Below, piece by piece: positions 50,372-59,866 of a DNA stretch of 64,000 bases; the stretch's first letter is position 1, and every line of letters begins with the position of its first letter. The notes beneath the pieces are model-generated. The model did no database searches. It saw nothing but the letters and a program-made list of their open reading frames with translations, and was not told the DNA's origin. The position numbers and the translations under genes were made by a program. Source of the DNA: Sphingosinicella sp. LHD-64 (GTDB taxonomy: Bacteria > Pseudomonadota > Alphaproteobacteria > Sphingomonadales > Sphingomonadaceae); assembly GCF_031157375.1 (NCBI RefSeq), contig NZ_JAVIFV010000003.1, positions 818,001 through 882,000 on the forward strand, given 5' to 3'.

Positions 50372-52078
50372 TTACTGCGCCAGCCACGTCCCTTCGCTGC
50401 GCGGATCGGCGGCGCCAACCCAGCGCCCGTTGACGCGCTCGATCGCATTGGCCTTGTAGCCGGGCTCGACCGGCGTGACCTGATGGCCCATCGCGGTGAG
50501 GGCGGGCACCATGGATTCCAGCGCCGTGCCGCGCTCGACCATCACCCGGTCGCCCATGCCGAGGATCTGCGGCATCGCGATCGCGTCCTGCGCGCTCATG
50601 TCCCAATCGAGGACGCCGATGATCGCCTTGGCGACCTGCGAGATGATGGTGAGGCCGCCGGCGGCACCCACCGCGAGGCGTACCTCGCCGTCCGGTGCGT
50701 AGACGATGGTCGGCGACATCGAGGAGAGCGGCCGCTTGCCGCCCTCGACCCGGTTGGCCGCCGGCGCGCCTTCATATTCGGGCGCCGAGTTGAAGTCCGT
50801 GAGCTCGTTGTTGAGGAACATGCCGTTGACGGTGATCCCCGATCCGAAGGCGCTTTCGATCGTGGAGGTATAGGTGGCGACATTGCCGGCGCTGTCGACG
50901 GCGACGAAATGGGTCGTGCCTTCCTCAGGCACGGTCTGGCCGGCGCGCTGGCGTGTCACGCCGGGCGGCGTGCCGGCCTCGGCATGTTCGATCGCGCGAT
51001 CGACCGAGAGGAGCTGCGCGCGGCTGGCGAGATAGGCCTCGTCCATCAACCCCTCGACTGGCACGCGCACGAAATCGGGATCGCCGAGATAGGCGGCGCG
51101 ATCGGCGTAGGCGAGACGCATCGAATCGGCGATGAGGTGCCAGGCTCGCGGGTCGTTGCGGCCCATGGCGCGCAGGTCGAACCGCTCGAGCTGCTTCAGG
51201 ATCGCGAACACCGTGGTCGCGCCGGACGAGGGCGGCCCCATCCCGCAGATGCGATGGCCGCGATAGGTGCCGCAGCGCGAGTCACGCTCACGCGCCTGAT
51301 AGGTGGCGACGTCGTCACGGGTCATGATCGAGGGGTTGCGCTCGGCGCCGCGCACCGCCTGCACCAGCGCCTCGGCGGCAGGCCCGGTGTAGAACGCCTC
51401 GGGTCCGCGCGCCGCGATCTGCTCCAAGAAGGCGGCGAATTCGGTGTTGCGCAGCACAGTACCGACCGGCTTCGGCGTCCCGTCCGGCTGATAGTAGAAG
51501 CCCCGGCTCCATGACGTCAGCCGCGCCGTCGAGCGCGGCGATTCGAGCGCACGGTAGAGTCGCGGGGTGATTGCGAAGCCGTCGCGGGCGATGCGGATCG
51601 CCGGCTGGAACAGCCGCGCCCAGGGCAGCCGGCCATGGTCCTCATGCGCCTTCGCCATCAGACTGATATTGCCCGGCACGCCGACGCTCATCCCGCCGGG
51701 GATGATGTCGCGTCGCTCGCGCGGCTGGCCGGCCGCGTCGAGGAAATAGGCTGGAGTCGCCGCATGCGGGGCGGTCTCGCGGCCGTCATAGCTGGTGAGG
51801 CCTTGGGCTTGCTGGTCGTGATAGACGAGGAAGCCGCCGCCGCCGATCCCCGAGCTTTGCGGCTCGACCACGGTCAGCGCCACCATCATCGCGAAGGCCG
51901 CGTCAGCCGCAGTGCCGCCGGCGCGCAGGACCTCGACGCCCGCTTCCGCGGCGCGCGGATCGGCGGCGGACACCGCGCCCTGATTGGTCGGGGTCGGGGC
52001 CGGTGTCTGCTGGGCCGATGCGGCGCAGGCAGCGATAAGGAGGGCGAGCGGGGCGAGGAGACGGCTGAGCATGATCAC
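50372..52078 (-). CDS. ggt: Gamma-glutamyltransferase
   Basis: 568 residues. A signal peptide (LAPLALLIAACAASAQQ) directs it to the periplasm. The autoprocessing site with the nucleophilic Thr is GTTHFVAVDSAGNVATYTSTIE. GIGGGGFLVYHDQQ and NNELTDFNSAP are conserved. It releases gamma-glutamyl groups from glutathione and conjugates. The proenzyme is cut before this Thr into two subunits. The start overlaps the pyrD stop (GTGA); ATG two codons later is possible. Confidence 0.93.
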   Translation of the reverse strand: MIMLSRLLAPLALLIAACAASAQQTPAPTPTNQGAVSAADPRAAEAGVEVLRAGGTAADAAFAMMVALTVVEPQSSGIGGGGFLVYHDQQAQGLTSYDGRETAPHAATPAYFLDAAGQPRERRDIIPGGMSVGVPGNISLMAKAHEDHGRLPWARLFQPAIRIARDGFAITPRLYRALESPRSTARLTSWSRGFYYQPDGTPKPVGTVLRNTEFAAFLEQIAARGPEAFYTGPAAEALVQAVRGAERNPSIMTRDDVATYQARERDSRCGTYRGHRICGMGPPSSGATTVFAILKQLERFDLRAMGRNDPRAWHLIADSMRLAYADRAAYLGDPDFVRVPVEGLMDEAYLASRAQLLSVDRAIEHAEAGTPPGVTRQRAGQTVPEEGTTHFVAVDSAGNVATYTSTIESAFGSGITVNGMFLNNELTDFNSAPEYEGAPAANRVEGGKRPLSSMSPTIVYAPDGEVRLAVGAAGGLTIISQVAKAIIGVLDWDMSAQDAIAMPQILGMGDRVMVERGTALESMVPALTAMGHQVTPVEPGYKANAIERVNGRWVGAADPRSEGTWLAQ

Positions 52079-53112
52079 GGCTTTTCAGTCCCGATGGCGT
52101 CCGTCAAGCGGGCGAAGCCGTCACTTTCCATGAGGGCCCTCAAGCCGGAGGCTATACGCCGCGCCAGCCCCGGCCCCTCGTAGACCAGCGCGCTGTAGAG
52201 CTGGACGAGGCTCGCCCCGGCGCGGATGCGGGCATAGGCATCCGCCGCCGTCTCGATCCCGCCGGCCGCGATCAGCGGCAGCGCTCCGCCGGTCGCGCGG
52301 CGGAAATCGCGCAGCCGCGCCAGCGCCAGCGCCTTCAGCGGCGCGCCGGAAAGGCCGCCCGTTTCCTCCCGGTGTTTCGACCGCAGCACCGGCCGGCTGA
52401 CGGTGGTGTTCGACACGATCAGCGCGTCGATCTTCCGCGCGATCGCGACCGCGGCGAGATCGTCGATATCCTGGCGTTCGAGGTCTGGCGCGACCTTGAG
52501 GAAGACCGGCGGTCCCACTCCGCGCGCCTCCATCACCGCCGCAAGCAAGGCGTCGAGCGCGCCCTTGTCCTGCAGGGCGCGCAGGCCCGGGGTGTTGGGC
52601 GAGGAGATGTTGACGGTGAGATAGTCGGCCACGCCGAGCATTGCCCGCACCCCGGCGGCATAGTCCGCGATCCGGTCCGGACTGTCCTTGTTGGCGCCGA
52701 TATTGACCCCGACGATCCCGCCATTGCGGTGGCGCCTTGCGAGCCGGGCCAGCGCCGCCGCCTGCCCGCCATTGTTGAAGCCCATCCGGTTGATGACCGC
52801 CCGGTCCTCGGCGAGGCGGAACAGGCGCGGGCGATCGTTCCCCGCCTGCGGCTGCGGGGTCAGCGTGCCGACCTCGACGAAGCCGAAGCCGAAGCCCAGC
52901 ATCTGCCGCCACACCTCGGCATCCTTGTCGAAGCCGGCGGCGAGCCCGACCGGATTGGGAAAGTCCAGCCCCGCGACATTGACCTTCAGCACCGGATCGG
53001 CTTTGGCCGGCCGGCCTGCCGGCGCCAGCTTCAGCGACCGGATCGTCAGGCGATGCGCCGCCTCACCATCGAGCGCGAAGGCCAGCGGCCGGACGAGGGA
53101 ATAGAGCGCCAT
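52075..53112 (-). CDS. pyrD: Dihydroorotate dehydrogenase (quinone), class 2
   Basis: 345 residues. Class 2 is shown by the N-terminal amphipathic membrane-associating helix ([28 protein letters not shown]), and by [45 protein letters not shown] with the catalytic Ser, and the phosphate site [22 protein letters not shown]. It oxidises dihydroorotate to orotate and passes electrons to ubiquinone. It is followed on the same strand by ggt with a four-base overlap. Confidence 0.95.
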   Translation of the reverse strand: MALYSLVRPLAFALDGEAAHRLTIRSLKLAPAGRPAKADPVLKVNVAGLDFPNPVGLAAGFDKDAEVWRQMLGFGFGFVEVGTLTPQPQAGNDRPRLFRLAEDRAVINRMGFNNGGQAAALARLARRHRNGGIVGVNIGANKDSPDRIADYAAGVRAMLGVADYLTVNISSPNTPGLRALQDKGALDALLAAVMEARGVGPPVFLKVAPDLERQDIDDLAAVAIARKIDALIVSNTTVSRPVLRSKHREETGGLSGAPLKALALARLRDFRRATGGALPLIAAGGIETAADAYARIRAGASLVQLYSALVYEGPGLARRIASGLRALMESDGFARLTDAIGTEKP

Positions 53113-53187
53113 CGCCGGCGGCTATGGCACCGCGATCCGGGCGGGTCAAAGGCGCTTGATTTCAGATTGCAACGGGACCACATGCCC

Positions 53188-53210
53188 AATCGGAACGAAT
53201 CAGTCCGATT
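53188..53210. promoter_or_regulatory. Inverted repeat before the suf regulator, candidate Rrf2 operator
   Basis: AATCGGA and TCCGATT, a perfect inverted repeat with a nine-base spacer (53195-53203), lie 31 to 53 bases before the regulator start. They are adjacent to a Fur-box-like site. Autoregulation by the Rrf2 protein is the simplest reading; this is inference. Confidence 0.45.
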
Positions 53211-53225
53211 TGAGAATCATTCGCA
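53207..53225 (+). promoter_or_regulatory. Fur-box-like site before the suf operon
   Basis: GATTTGAGAATCATTCGCA carries the TGAGAATCATTCGCA pattern frequent in alphaproteobacterial Fur sites. It ends 15 bases before the regulator's ATG and overlaps the palindrome 53188-53210 by four bases, so Fur and an Rrf2 regulator could compete here. It would link the suf operon to iron limitation. Confidence 0.6.
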
Positions 53226-53240
53226 GGTGCGCCAGATCCT

Positions 53241-53707
53241 ATGAGGCTTACCAGTCTTGCCGATTATGCGGTCGTGATGATGGCCGCCGCCGCCCGCCAC
53301 GATGCGGGCGCGCGCCTCAGCGCCACCGTGCTCGCCGAGGAGACCGGCATCCCGCTCCCGACCGCGCAGAAGCTCACCGGCCGCCTCGCCGCGGCGGGCC
53401 TGCTGGAGACCGCGCGCGGCTCCGGCGGCGGCTTGTGCCTCACCCGCACCGCGGCCGAGATCAGCCTCGCCGACATCATCGAGGCGGTCGAGGGGCCGAT
53501 CCAGATGACCAGCTGCGTCGACGCCGAACGCCACGATTGCGCGCTGGAGCAGGCCTGCCAGGTCCGTCCGCACATGGGCGTCGTCAACGGCGCGGTGCGC
53601 GGCGCGCTGGCGGCGGTGTCTTTGGATCAACTTTCTTGTGCTCCCGCGCAGGCGGGAGCCCAGAAGGACGGCTGGACCCCCGCCTTCGCGGGGGAGCAGG
53701 TGGCGTC

Positions 53708-53711
<4 letters not shown>
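53241..53711 (+). CDS. Rrf2-family regulator of the suf operon, with a repeat-derived C terminus
   Basis: 156 residues. The Rrf2 winged helix ([58 protein letters not shown]) is clear, as are the Fe-S-ligand-type Cys residues ([18 protein letters not shown]). The last 24 or so residues (from about residue 132, [20 protein letters not shown]) are encoded by a palindromic repeat and are not part of the family. The stop overlaps the sufB start (ATGA). Likely an IscR/SufR-like repressor that senses Fe-S cluster status. Confidence 0.88.
53641..53699. repeat. Palindromic repeat (family C) at the end of the suf regulator gene
   Basis: Two hairpins, CTCCCGC-GCAG-GCGGGAG (53641-53658) and CCCCCGC-CTTC-GCGGGGG (about 53677-53694), are joined by a spacer with CCAGAAGG. 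The element is translated in frame as the C terminus of the regulator. It lies immediately before the sufB start. Confidence 0.7.
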
Positions 53712-55180
<1,469 letters not shown>

Positions 55181-55195
55181 CGATCCCCCTCCCCC

Positions 55196-55279
55196 GTCAT
55201 GCTGAACTTGTTTCAGCATCCATGCCTCCACCGCTGGCGCGCGCGACCAGCTGGACCCTGAAACAAGTTCAGGGTGACG
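55196..55279. repeat. Palindromic repeat family A, copy 1 (sufB-GNAT junction)
   Basis: It consists of hairpin TGCTGAACTTGTTTCAGCA near 55200 and hairpin CCCTGAAACAAGTTCAGGG near 55257, bounded by GTCA and TGAC ends and a 40-base middle. It stands between the sufB stop and the GNAT start. Further copies lie at 57069-57152 and 59768-59850. Confidence 0.85.
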
Positions 55280-55340
55280 AATTGCGACTGGAGGCCACGG
55301 CACGAAAGCTGCGGAGGATCAACCTCGCGGGGAGTGGGGG

Positions 55341-55880
55341 ATGAGCCTCACCGTCCGCCCCGCCACGTCAGCCGACGCGCCCGAGCTGGCCGAGCTGCTC
55401 AACGCGATCATCGCGCGCGGCGGCACGACCGCGCTGGAGCGGCCGTTCACGCCCGAGCGGCTCGACGCGACCTATCTGACCGGGCCGGACGTGCTGTCCT
55501 GCGTCGTCGCGGTCGACCGTGCGAGCGGCCGCCTCGAAGGCTTCCAGACCCTGATCCGCGAGGACCATCTTCCGGCGGACTGGGGCGATATCGGCACCTT
55601 CGCGCGCGTCGACGGTATCCAGCGCGGCGTCGGCTCGGCCCTCTTCGCCGCCACCCGCGACCGGGCGCGCGAACTCGGCCTCGCCGCGATGAACGCCGAA
55701 ATCCGCGCCGACAATACGGGCGGCCTGGCCTTCTACGGCAAGATGGGCTTCGAGGACTACAAGACCGACCGCGCCGTCCCGCTCGGCGACGGCACGCCGG
55801 TCGATCGGATCAACAAGCGTTATGTGCTCGATGCCCCGGCACCTTCTGAGGTCAGCCGTGAGAGGAGCGTGGGACAATGA
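55341..55880 (+). CDS. GNAT-family acetyltransferase inserted in the suf operon
   Basis: 179 residues. GNAT features: MSLTVRPATSADAPELAELLNAII at the start, GIQRGVGSALFAATRDRARELG (acetyl-CoA loop R-x-x-G-x-G/A analogue), and MNAEIRADNTGGLAFYGKMGFEDYKTD at the end. It resembles the phosphinothricin / aminoglycoside-type acetyltransferases; the substrate is unknown. Such a gene is not part of typical suf operons. Its stop overlaps the next start (ATGA). Confidence 0.85.
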   Translation: MSLTVRPATSADAPELAELLNAIIARGGTTALERPFTPERLDATYLTGPDVLSCVVAVDRASGRLEGFQTLIREDHLPADWGDIGTFARVDGIQRGVGSALFAATRDRARELGLAAMNAEIRADNTGGLAFYGKMGFEDYKTDRAVPLGDGTPVDRINKRYVLDAPAPSEVSRERSVGQ

Positions 55881-56218
55881 TCTCAGTTTCTCGAGACAGC
55901 GTTGAAGCAGAAGTCCTGGAGAAAGCTCACCGCATTCATGAGCTGCGCAAAGGGCTTTCTCCGGCGGTGAGCCATCTAGTGAAACATGGCCTCTTCGAAG
56001 CAAACTCAGATTTCATCGACTGGGACAAAGGCCTTTGGGACCTACACGATTGGCTGATGCGCGAGCGAGCGCGCCTGATTGATGGAGAATCGCCGGTCGA
56101 GGTCCTTGAAAGAGCGCGAGCAGCAACCGCCCACTTGGACGGTGCATCGGAACGGATCGAACAATTTAAGGCCCGCGGATGGTGGGCGGACGTGAGTTTT
56201 AATGATGCTAAGGATTGA
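55877..56218 (+). CDS. AT-richer orphan protein between GNAT and sufC
   Basis: 113 residues of unknown function (MISVSRDSVEAEVLEKAHRIHELRKGL ... WWADVSFNDAKD), mainly helical and charged, with WDKGLWDLHDWLMRERARLIDG in the middle. Its DNA is clearly less GC-rich than its neighbours and uses codons such as AAA, TTT and CTA that they avoid, so it was probably acquired recently. It overlaps the GNAT stop (ATGA) and runs 17 bases into sufC. No family recognised. Confidence 0.6.
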   Translation: MISVSRDSVEAEVLEKAHRIHELRKGLSPAVSHLVKHGLFEANSDFIDWDKGLWDLHDWLMRERARLIDGESPVEVLERARAATAHLDGASERIEQFKARGWWADVSFNDAKD

Positions 56219-57044
56219 AAACCTCCACGCAGAAGTCGACGGCAAGCCGATCCTGAAGGGGATCAGCCTCGAACTGAACCCGGGCGAGATCCATGCGATC
56301 ATGGGGCCGAACGGGTCGGGCAAGTCGACGCTCAGCTACGTCCTCGCCGGACGACCGGGCTATGAGGTCACCGAGGGGTCTGTCACGCTCACCCTTCCCC
56401 GTCACTGCGAGGGGCGAAGCGACGAAGCAATCCAGGGTGGCTCGGCCTCCGAGACTGGATTGCTTCGCTCCGCTCGCAATGACGAGGAGAGCATCGATCT
56501 CCTCGCCCTCGATCCGCACGAGCGCGCCGCCAGGGGCATGTTCCTCGGCTTCCAGTATCCGGTCGAGATTCCCGGTGTCTCCAACGTCCAGTTCCTGCGC
56601 ACCGCCTTGAACGCGCAGCGCAAGGCGCGCGGCGAGGCGGAGCTGTCGGCGGGCGATTTCCTGCGGATCGCGCGCGAACAGGCCGATGCGCTCGGGCTCG
56701 ACATGGAGATGATGAAGCGCGCCGTGAACGTCGGCTTTTCGGGCGGCGAGAAGAAACGCAACGAGATGGTGCAGATGGGGATCATCGATCCGGAGCTCGC
56801 CATCCTCGACGAGACCGACAGCGGCCTCGACATCGATGCGCTGCGCGTCGTAGGCGAGGGGATCAACCGGATCCTGCGCAAGCCCGACAAGGCGGTGCTG
56901 CTCATCACCCACTATCAGCGCCTGCTCGACCTCGTCCGCCCCGATTTCGTCCACGTCCTCGCCGGCGGCCGCATCGTCCGCTCCGGCGGCGCCGAGCTCG
57001 CGCTGGAACTGGAACGCGAAGGCTATGGAGCGATCGCGGCGTGA
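56202..57044 (+). CDS. sufC: Fe-S assembly ATPase SufC with an in-frame repeat insertion
   Basis: 280 residues against about 248 in E. coli. Walker A GPNGSGKST, ABC signature FSGGEKKRNE, Walker B LAILDETDSGLD and the H-loop LITHYQR are all intact. Between TEGSVTL and DLLALDPHERA, residues 64-97 (RHCEGRSDEAIQ ... GLLRSARNDEE) are extra. They are encoded by an in-frame palindromic repeat at 56400-56484. The insertion follows the ATP site before the Q-loop region FQYPVEIPG. SufC is the ATPase of the SufBCD complex. Two adjacent ATGs are possible starts. Confidence 0.95.
   Translation: MMLRIENLHAEVDGKPILKGISLELNPGEIHAIMGPNGSGKSTLSYVLAGRPGYEVTEGSVTLTLPRHCEGRSDEAIQGGSASETGLLRSARNDEESIDLLALDPHERAARGMFLGFQYPVEIPGVSNVQFLRTALNAQRKARGEAELSAGDFLRIAREQADALGLDMEMMKRAVNVGFSGGEKKRNEMVQMGIIDPELAILDETDSGLDIDALRVVGEGINRILRKPDKAVLLITHYQRLLDLVRPDFVHVLAGGRIVRSGGAELALELEREGYGAIAA
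56400..56484. repeat. Palindromic repeat (family D) inside sufC
   Basis: The arm GTCACTGCGAGGGGCGAAGC... (left, from 56400) and the arm ...GCTCGCAATGACGA (right, to 56484) are inverted copies over roughly 30 bases. Both contain GCAATCCAG / CTGGATTGC ends facing a short loop. This is the widespread GTCATTGCGAG...GCAATCCAG type of repeat, here without stop codons and in frame with sufC, where it adds about 32 residues. Confidence 0.85.
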
Positions 57045-57068
57045 ACGGGCCTGTTCCCTCCTTCTTCC

Positions 57069-57152
57069 GTCACCCTGAACTTGTTTCAGAGTCCAGCTCT
57101 TCGCACGCCATGCCGGTGGAGGGCTGGATGCTGAAACAAGTTCAGCATGACA
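57069..57152. repeat. Palindromic repeat family A, copy 2 (sufC-sufD junction)
   Basis: The order of the two hairpins is reversed compared with copy 1: CCCTGAACTTGTTTCAGAG-like arm first, then ATGCTGAAACAAGTTCAGCAT. It lies between sufC and sufD. The remaining 57153-57327 contains an inverted pair AGCTTCCCT (57221-57229) / AGGGAAGCT (57281-57289) but no convincing gene. Confidence 0.85.
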
Positions 57153-57327
57153 ATGAAGGGGGCAGCCCCGGCATTTTCCTACACACCCCGTTTCGTGCTT
57201 TGCTTTCGGCCATGCGCGCCAGCTTCCCTCGTTCCCAGATTCACCCAGCGGGTCTGATGGAGATCAGGTTTTTTTCCCTAGGGAAGCTGAAACTTATGAA
57301 ACTTACGCGGCTCGGGGGCACAGCCTG

Positions 57328-58425
57328 ATGCTGCTCGAACTCCCGTCGAATCGCACCGAGGCGTGGCGCTGGAGCGACCTGTCGGCGCTGCCGGCGCTCG
57401 CCGAGGCGACGCCGTCGGGCGCGGTTCCGGCTGATCTGCCGTGGATCGAATGCGAGATCGCTGGCCCGCGCCTGCTGTTTGTTGACGGCGTGTTCGTGGC
57501 GGAGAAGAGCGACCCGCGCGAGGTGAAGGTGGCGGCGGCGCGCTACAAGCCTGGCACGCAGCCGCTCGCCGATTTCGCCGGCACGCAAGCGAAGGCGGGC
57601 TATGTGATCTCGCTCGGTGCGGACGGCGCCACCAGCGGGCTCGTCCAGATCGTCCACGTCTCCACCGGCGGTGCGGCGCATCTCTCCAACCGCATCGCAC
57701 TGGAGGCGAACGCGCAGGCCTCGGTGGTCGAGACCCATGTCGGCAGCGGCTGGAGCAATACGACTTCGGTGTTCGAACTGGGCGAGGGCGCCCGGCTGAT
57801 GCGAGTCGTGCGCGTGCTGAAGGACGGCGGCGTCCACACCGATTTCGCCATGACCTCGGTCGGCGAGGCGGCGAGCTACGACAGCATCGCCCTCGTCACC
57901 GGCGCGGACAGCGCGCGGATCGAGAACGACATCGTGATCGCGGGCGAGGGCGCCTATGCCGAGGCCGGCGGCGCGCTGCTGGCACGCGGCAGCCAGAAAC
58001 TGGAGGGCGTCACCGTCCTGCGCCATGGCGTGCCGCTCGGCACCAGCCGGCAGGTCTGGCGCTCGGTCGCCGACGACCGCGCCACCTGTTCGGTCGCCGC
58101 CCGGGTCGAGGTCGCCCGCGACGCGCAGAAGACCGACGGCGAGCAGAGCCTGAAAGGCCTCCTCCTCGATCGCGCCGGCACGATCAACGCCAAGCCCGAG
58201 CTGGAAATCTTCGCCGACGACGTGAAATGTGCCCATGGCGCGACGGTCGGCGAGCTGGACCGGAACGCCCTCTTCTACCTCGAAAGCCGCGGCGTGACGC
58301 CTGACGAGGCGAAGGCCCTCCTCACCCGCGCCTTCGTCGCCGACGCGCTCGACCGGATCGGCGAAGAGGCGGTGCGCACGGTCTGCTATGCGGATGCCGA
58401 GGCCTGGTTTGGGGGCGCCCAATGA
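57328..58425 (+). CDS. sufD: Fe-S cluster assembly protein SufD
   Basis: 365 residues. SufD is recognised from ELPSNRTEAWRWSDLSALPAL at the start and from the beta-helix core and C-terminal LEIFADDVKCAHGATVGELDRNALFYLESRGVTPDEAKALLTRAFVADAL, with the conserved Cys-Ala-His-Gly. It forms a complex with SufB and SufC. The start lies 175 bases after repeat copy 2, so its own promoter or a processed message is possible. Confidence 0.95.
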   Translation: MLLELPSNRTEAWRWSDLSALPALAEATPSGAVPADLPWIECEIAGPRLLFVDGVFVAEKSDPREVKVAAARYKPGTQPLADFAGTQAKAGYVISLGADGATSGLVQIVHVSTGGAAHLSNRIALEANAQASVVETHVGSGWSNTTSVFELGEGARLMRVVRVLKDGGVHTDFAMTSVGEAASYDSIALVTGADSARIENDIVIAGEGAYAEAGGALLARGSQKLEGVTVLRHGVPLGTSRQVWRSVADDRATCSVAARVEVARDAQKTDGEQSLKGLLLDRAGTINAKPELEIFADDVKCAHGATVGELDRNALFYLESRGVTPDEAKALLTRAFVADALDRIGEEAVRTVCYADAEAWFGGAQ

Positions 58426-58440
58426 GCCGCCCGCTCAAAG

Positions 58441-58550
58441 CCCCCTCTCCCCGGTGGGGAGAGGGACGGGGTGAGGGGGTTCTGAGTCCGAGAATCCCCA
58501 CCAGCGCCCGACCCCCTCACCCTGCCCTCTCCCCCAAGGGAGAGGGGGAG
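58441..58550. repeat. Palindromic repeat (family E, CCCTCTCCC type) between sufD and sufS
   Basis: Two strong hairpins, CCCTCTCCCC-ggt-GGGGAGAGGG (58443-58465) and CCCTCTCCC-CCAA-GGGAGAGGG (58525-58546), are joined by an inverted pair GGGGTGAGGGGGT / ACCCCCTCACCC. The element is the common CCCTCTCCC family of proteobacterial intergenic repeats. Its right end GGGGGAGG sits eight bases before the sufS start and appears to serve as the ribosome site. Confidence 0.85.
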
Positions 58551-58558
58551 GTTTGCTG

Positions 58559-59758
58559 ATGGACGCCGTGACCACCCGCCCGCTCGACTGGCTCGCCGAT
58601 TTCCCGGCCATCCCCGAAGGTTGGGCCTATCTCGACAGCGCCGCCACAGCGCAGAAGCCGCAGGCGGTGATCGACGCGATTGCGCGCGGCTATGCCGAGA
58701 CCTATGCGACCGTCCATCGCGGCGTCTACCAACGCTCGGCCGACATGACGGTGGCGTTCGAGGCCTCGCGCCAGCGCGTCGCGCGCTTCCTCAACGCCGC
58801 CGCGCCCGAGGAGATCGTCTTCGTCCGCGGCGCGACCGAGGGGATCAACCTCGTCGCGCAGAGCTGGGGCCGCGCGAACCTGAAACCGGGCGACCGCATC
58901 CTGCTCTCGACGCTGGAGCATCACAGCAACATCGTGTCGTGGCAGATGACCGGCGCCGAGATCGACGTGGTACCGCTCACCCCGGACCAGCGCATCGATC
59001 TCGACGCGATGGCCGCGATGATCCGGCCGGAGCACAAGCTGGTCACTCTCGCCCATGTCTCGAACGTGCTGGGCTCGGTGCTCGACGCGAAGCGCGCCGC
59101 CGAAATCGCGCATTCGGTCGGCGCGAAGCTGCTGCTCGACGGCTGCCAGGCGGTGCCGCGCCTTCCCGTCGACGTCCGCGACATCGGCTGCGACTTCTAC
59201 GTCTTCTCCGGCCACAAGCTCTATGGCCCGACCGGCATCGGCGTGCTCTGGGCGCGCGGCGACATCCTCGACGCCATGCCCCCCTGGCAGGGCGGCGGCG
59301 CGATGATCGACAAGGTGACGTTCGAGAAGACCACCTACGCCCCGCCACCGGCGCGGTTCGAGGCGGGGACGCCGCATGTCGTCGGCGTGATCGGCCTTCA
59401 CGCCGCGATCGACTATGTCGACGGCATCGGCCTCGACGCCATCGCCGCCCACGAGAGCGCATTGGTCCGGGAGACGCGCGGCGCCCTGCACGGGCTCAAT
59501 TCGGTCCGCCTGTTCGGGCCGGAGGATTCGGCCGGCATCGTCAGCTTCGCGGTCGAGGGGGTGCATCCCCACGATGTCGGCACCATATTGGACGAGGGCC
59601 AGGTGGCGATCCGCGCCGGCCACCATTGCGCGCAGCCGCTGATGGCGGCGCTCGGGATGGACGCGACGGCGCGGGCGAGCTTCGGGGTCTATAACGGCCG
59701 GCGCGACATCGATGCGCTGGTGCGTGGAATTGAGAGAGTGACGAGGATTTTTGGGTAG
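58559..59758 (+). CDS. sufS: Cysteine desulfurase SufS
   Basis: About 399 residues from ATG at 58559, with GGGGGAGG supplied by repeat E. PLP enzyme of the SufS/CsdA type: YLDSAATAQKPQAVIDAI, VHRGVYQRSADMT, the PLP-Lys in FYVFSGHKLYGPTGIGVLW, and the active-site Cys in RAGHHCAQPLM. It abstracts sulfur from L-cysteine for Fe-S assembly. No sufE is adjacent in the window. Confidence 0.96.
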   Translation: MDAVTTRPLDWLADFPAIPEGWAYLDSAATAQKPQAVIDAIARGYAETYATVHRGVYQRSADMTVAFEASRQRVARFLNAAAPEEIVFVRGATEGINLVAQSWGRANLKPGDRILLSTLEHHSNIVSWQMTGAEIDVVPLTPDQRIDLDAMAAMIRPEHKLVTLAHVSNVLGSVLDAKRAAEIAHSVGAKLLLDGCQAVPRLPVDVRDIGCDFYVFSGHKLYGPTGIGVLWARGDILDAMPPWQGGGAMIDKVTFEKTTYAPPPARFEAGTPHVVGVIGLHAAIDYVDGIGLDAIAAHESALVRETRGALHGLNSVRLFGPEDSAGIVSFAVEGVHPHDVGTILDEGQVAIRAGHHCAQPLMAALGMDATARASFGVYNGRRDIDALVRGIERVTRIFG

Positions 59759-59767
59759 ACACTAACC

Positions 59768-59850
59768 GTGATGCTGAACTTGTTTCAGCATCCAGTTCTC
59801 CGCCTCCCGGGAGGCGACAAGATGGACCCTGAAACGAGTTCAGGGTGACG
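59768..59850. repeat. Palindromic repeat family A, copy 3 (sufS-sufT junction)
   Basis: ATGCTGAACTTGTTTCAGCAT (59769-59789) and CCCTGAAACGAGTTCAGGG are the hairpin pair, with a 35-base middle. The order is the same as copy 1. It fills nearly all of the 108 bases between the sufS stop and the sufT start. Confidence 0.85.
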
Positions 59851-59866
59851 TTTCTGAAAGCGTAGA

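Noticed and set aside
55877-56218. DUF2384-type antitoxin reading of the AT-rich orphan
   Set aside because: The WLMRERARLIDGESPVEVLERA stretch faintly recalls toxin-binding antitoxin ends, but there is no HTH and no RES partner, so the similarity is too weak to name.
57041-57328. 95-codon frame between sufC and sufD
   Set aside because: Its first half is the translation of palindromic repeat A (HPELVSES...MLKQVQHD, a typical repeat-derived peptide) and the rest shows no family likeness.
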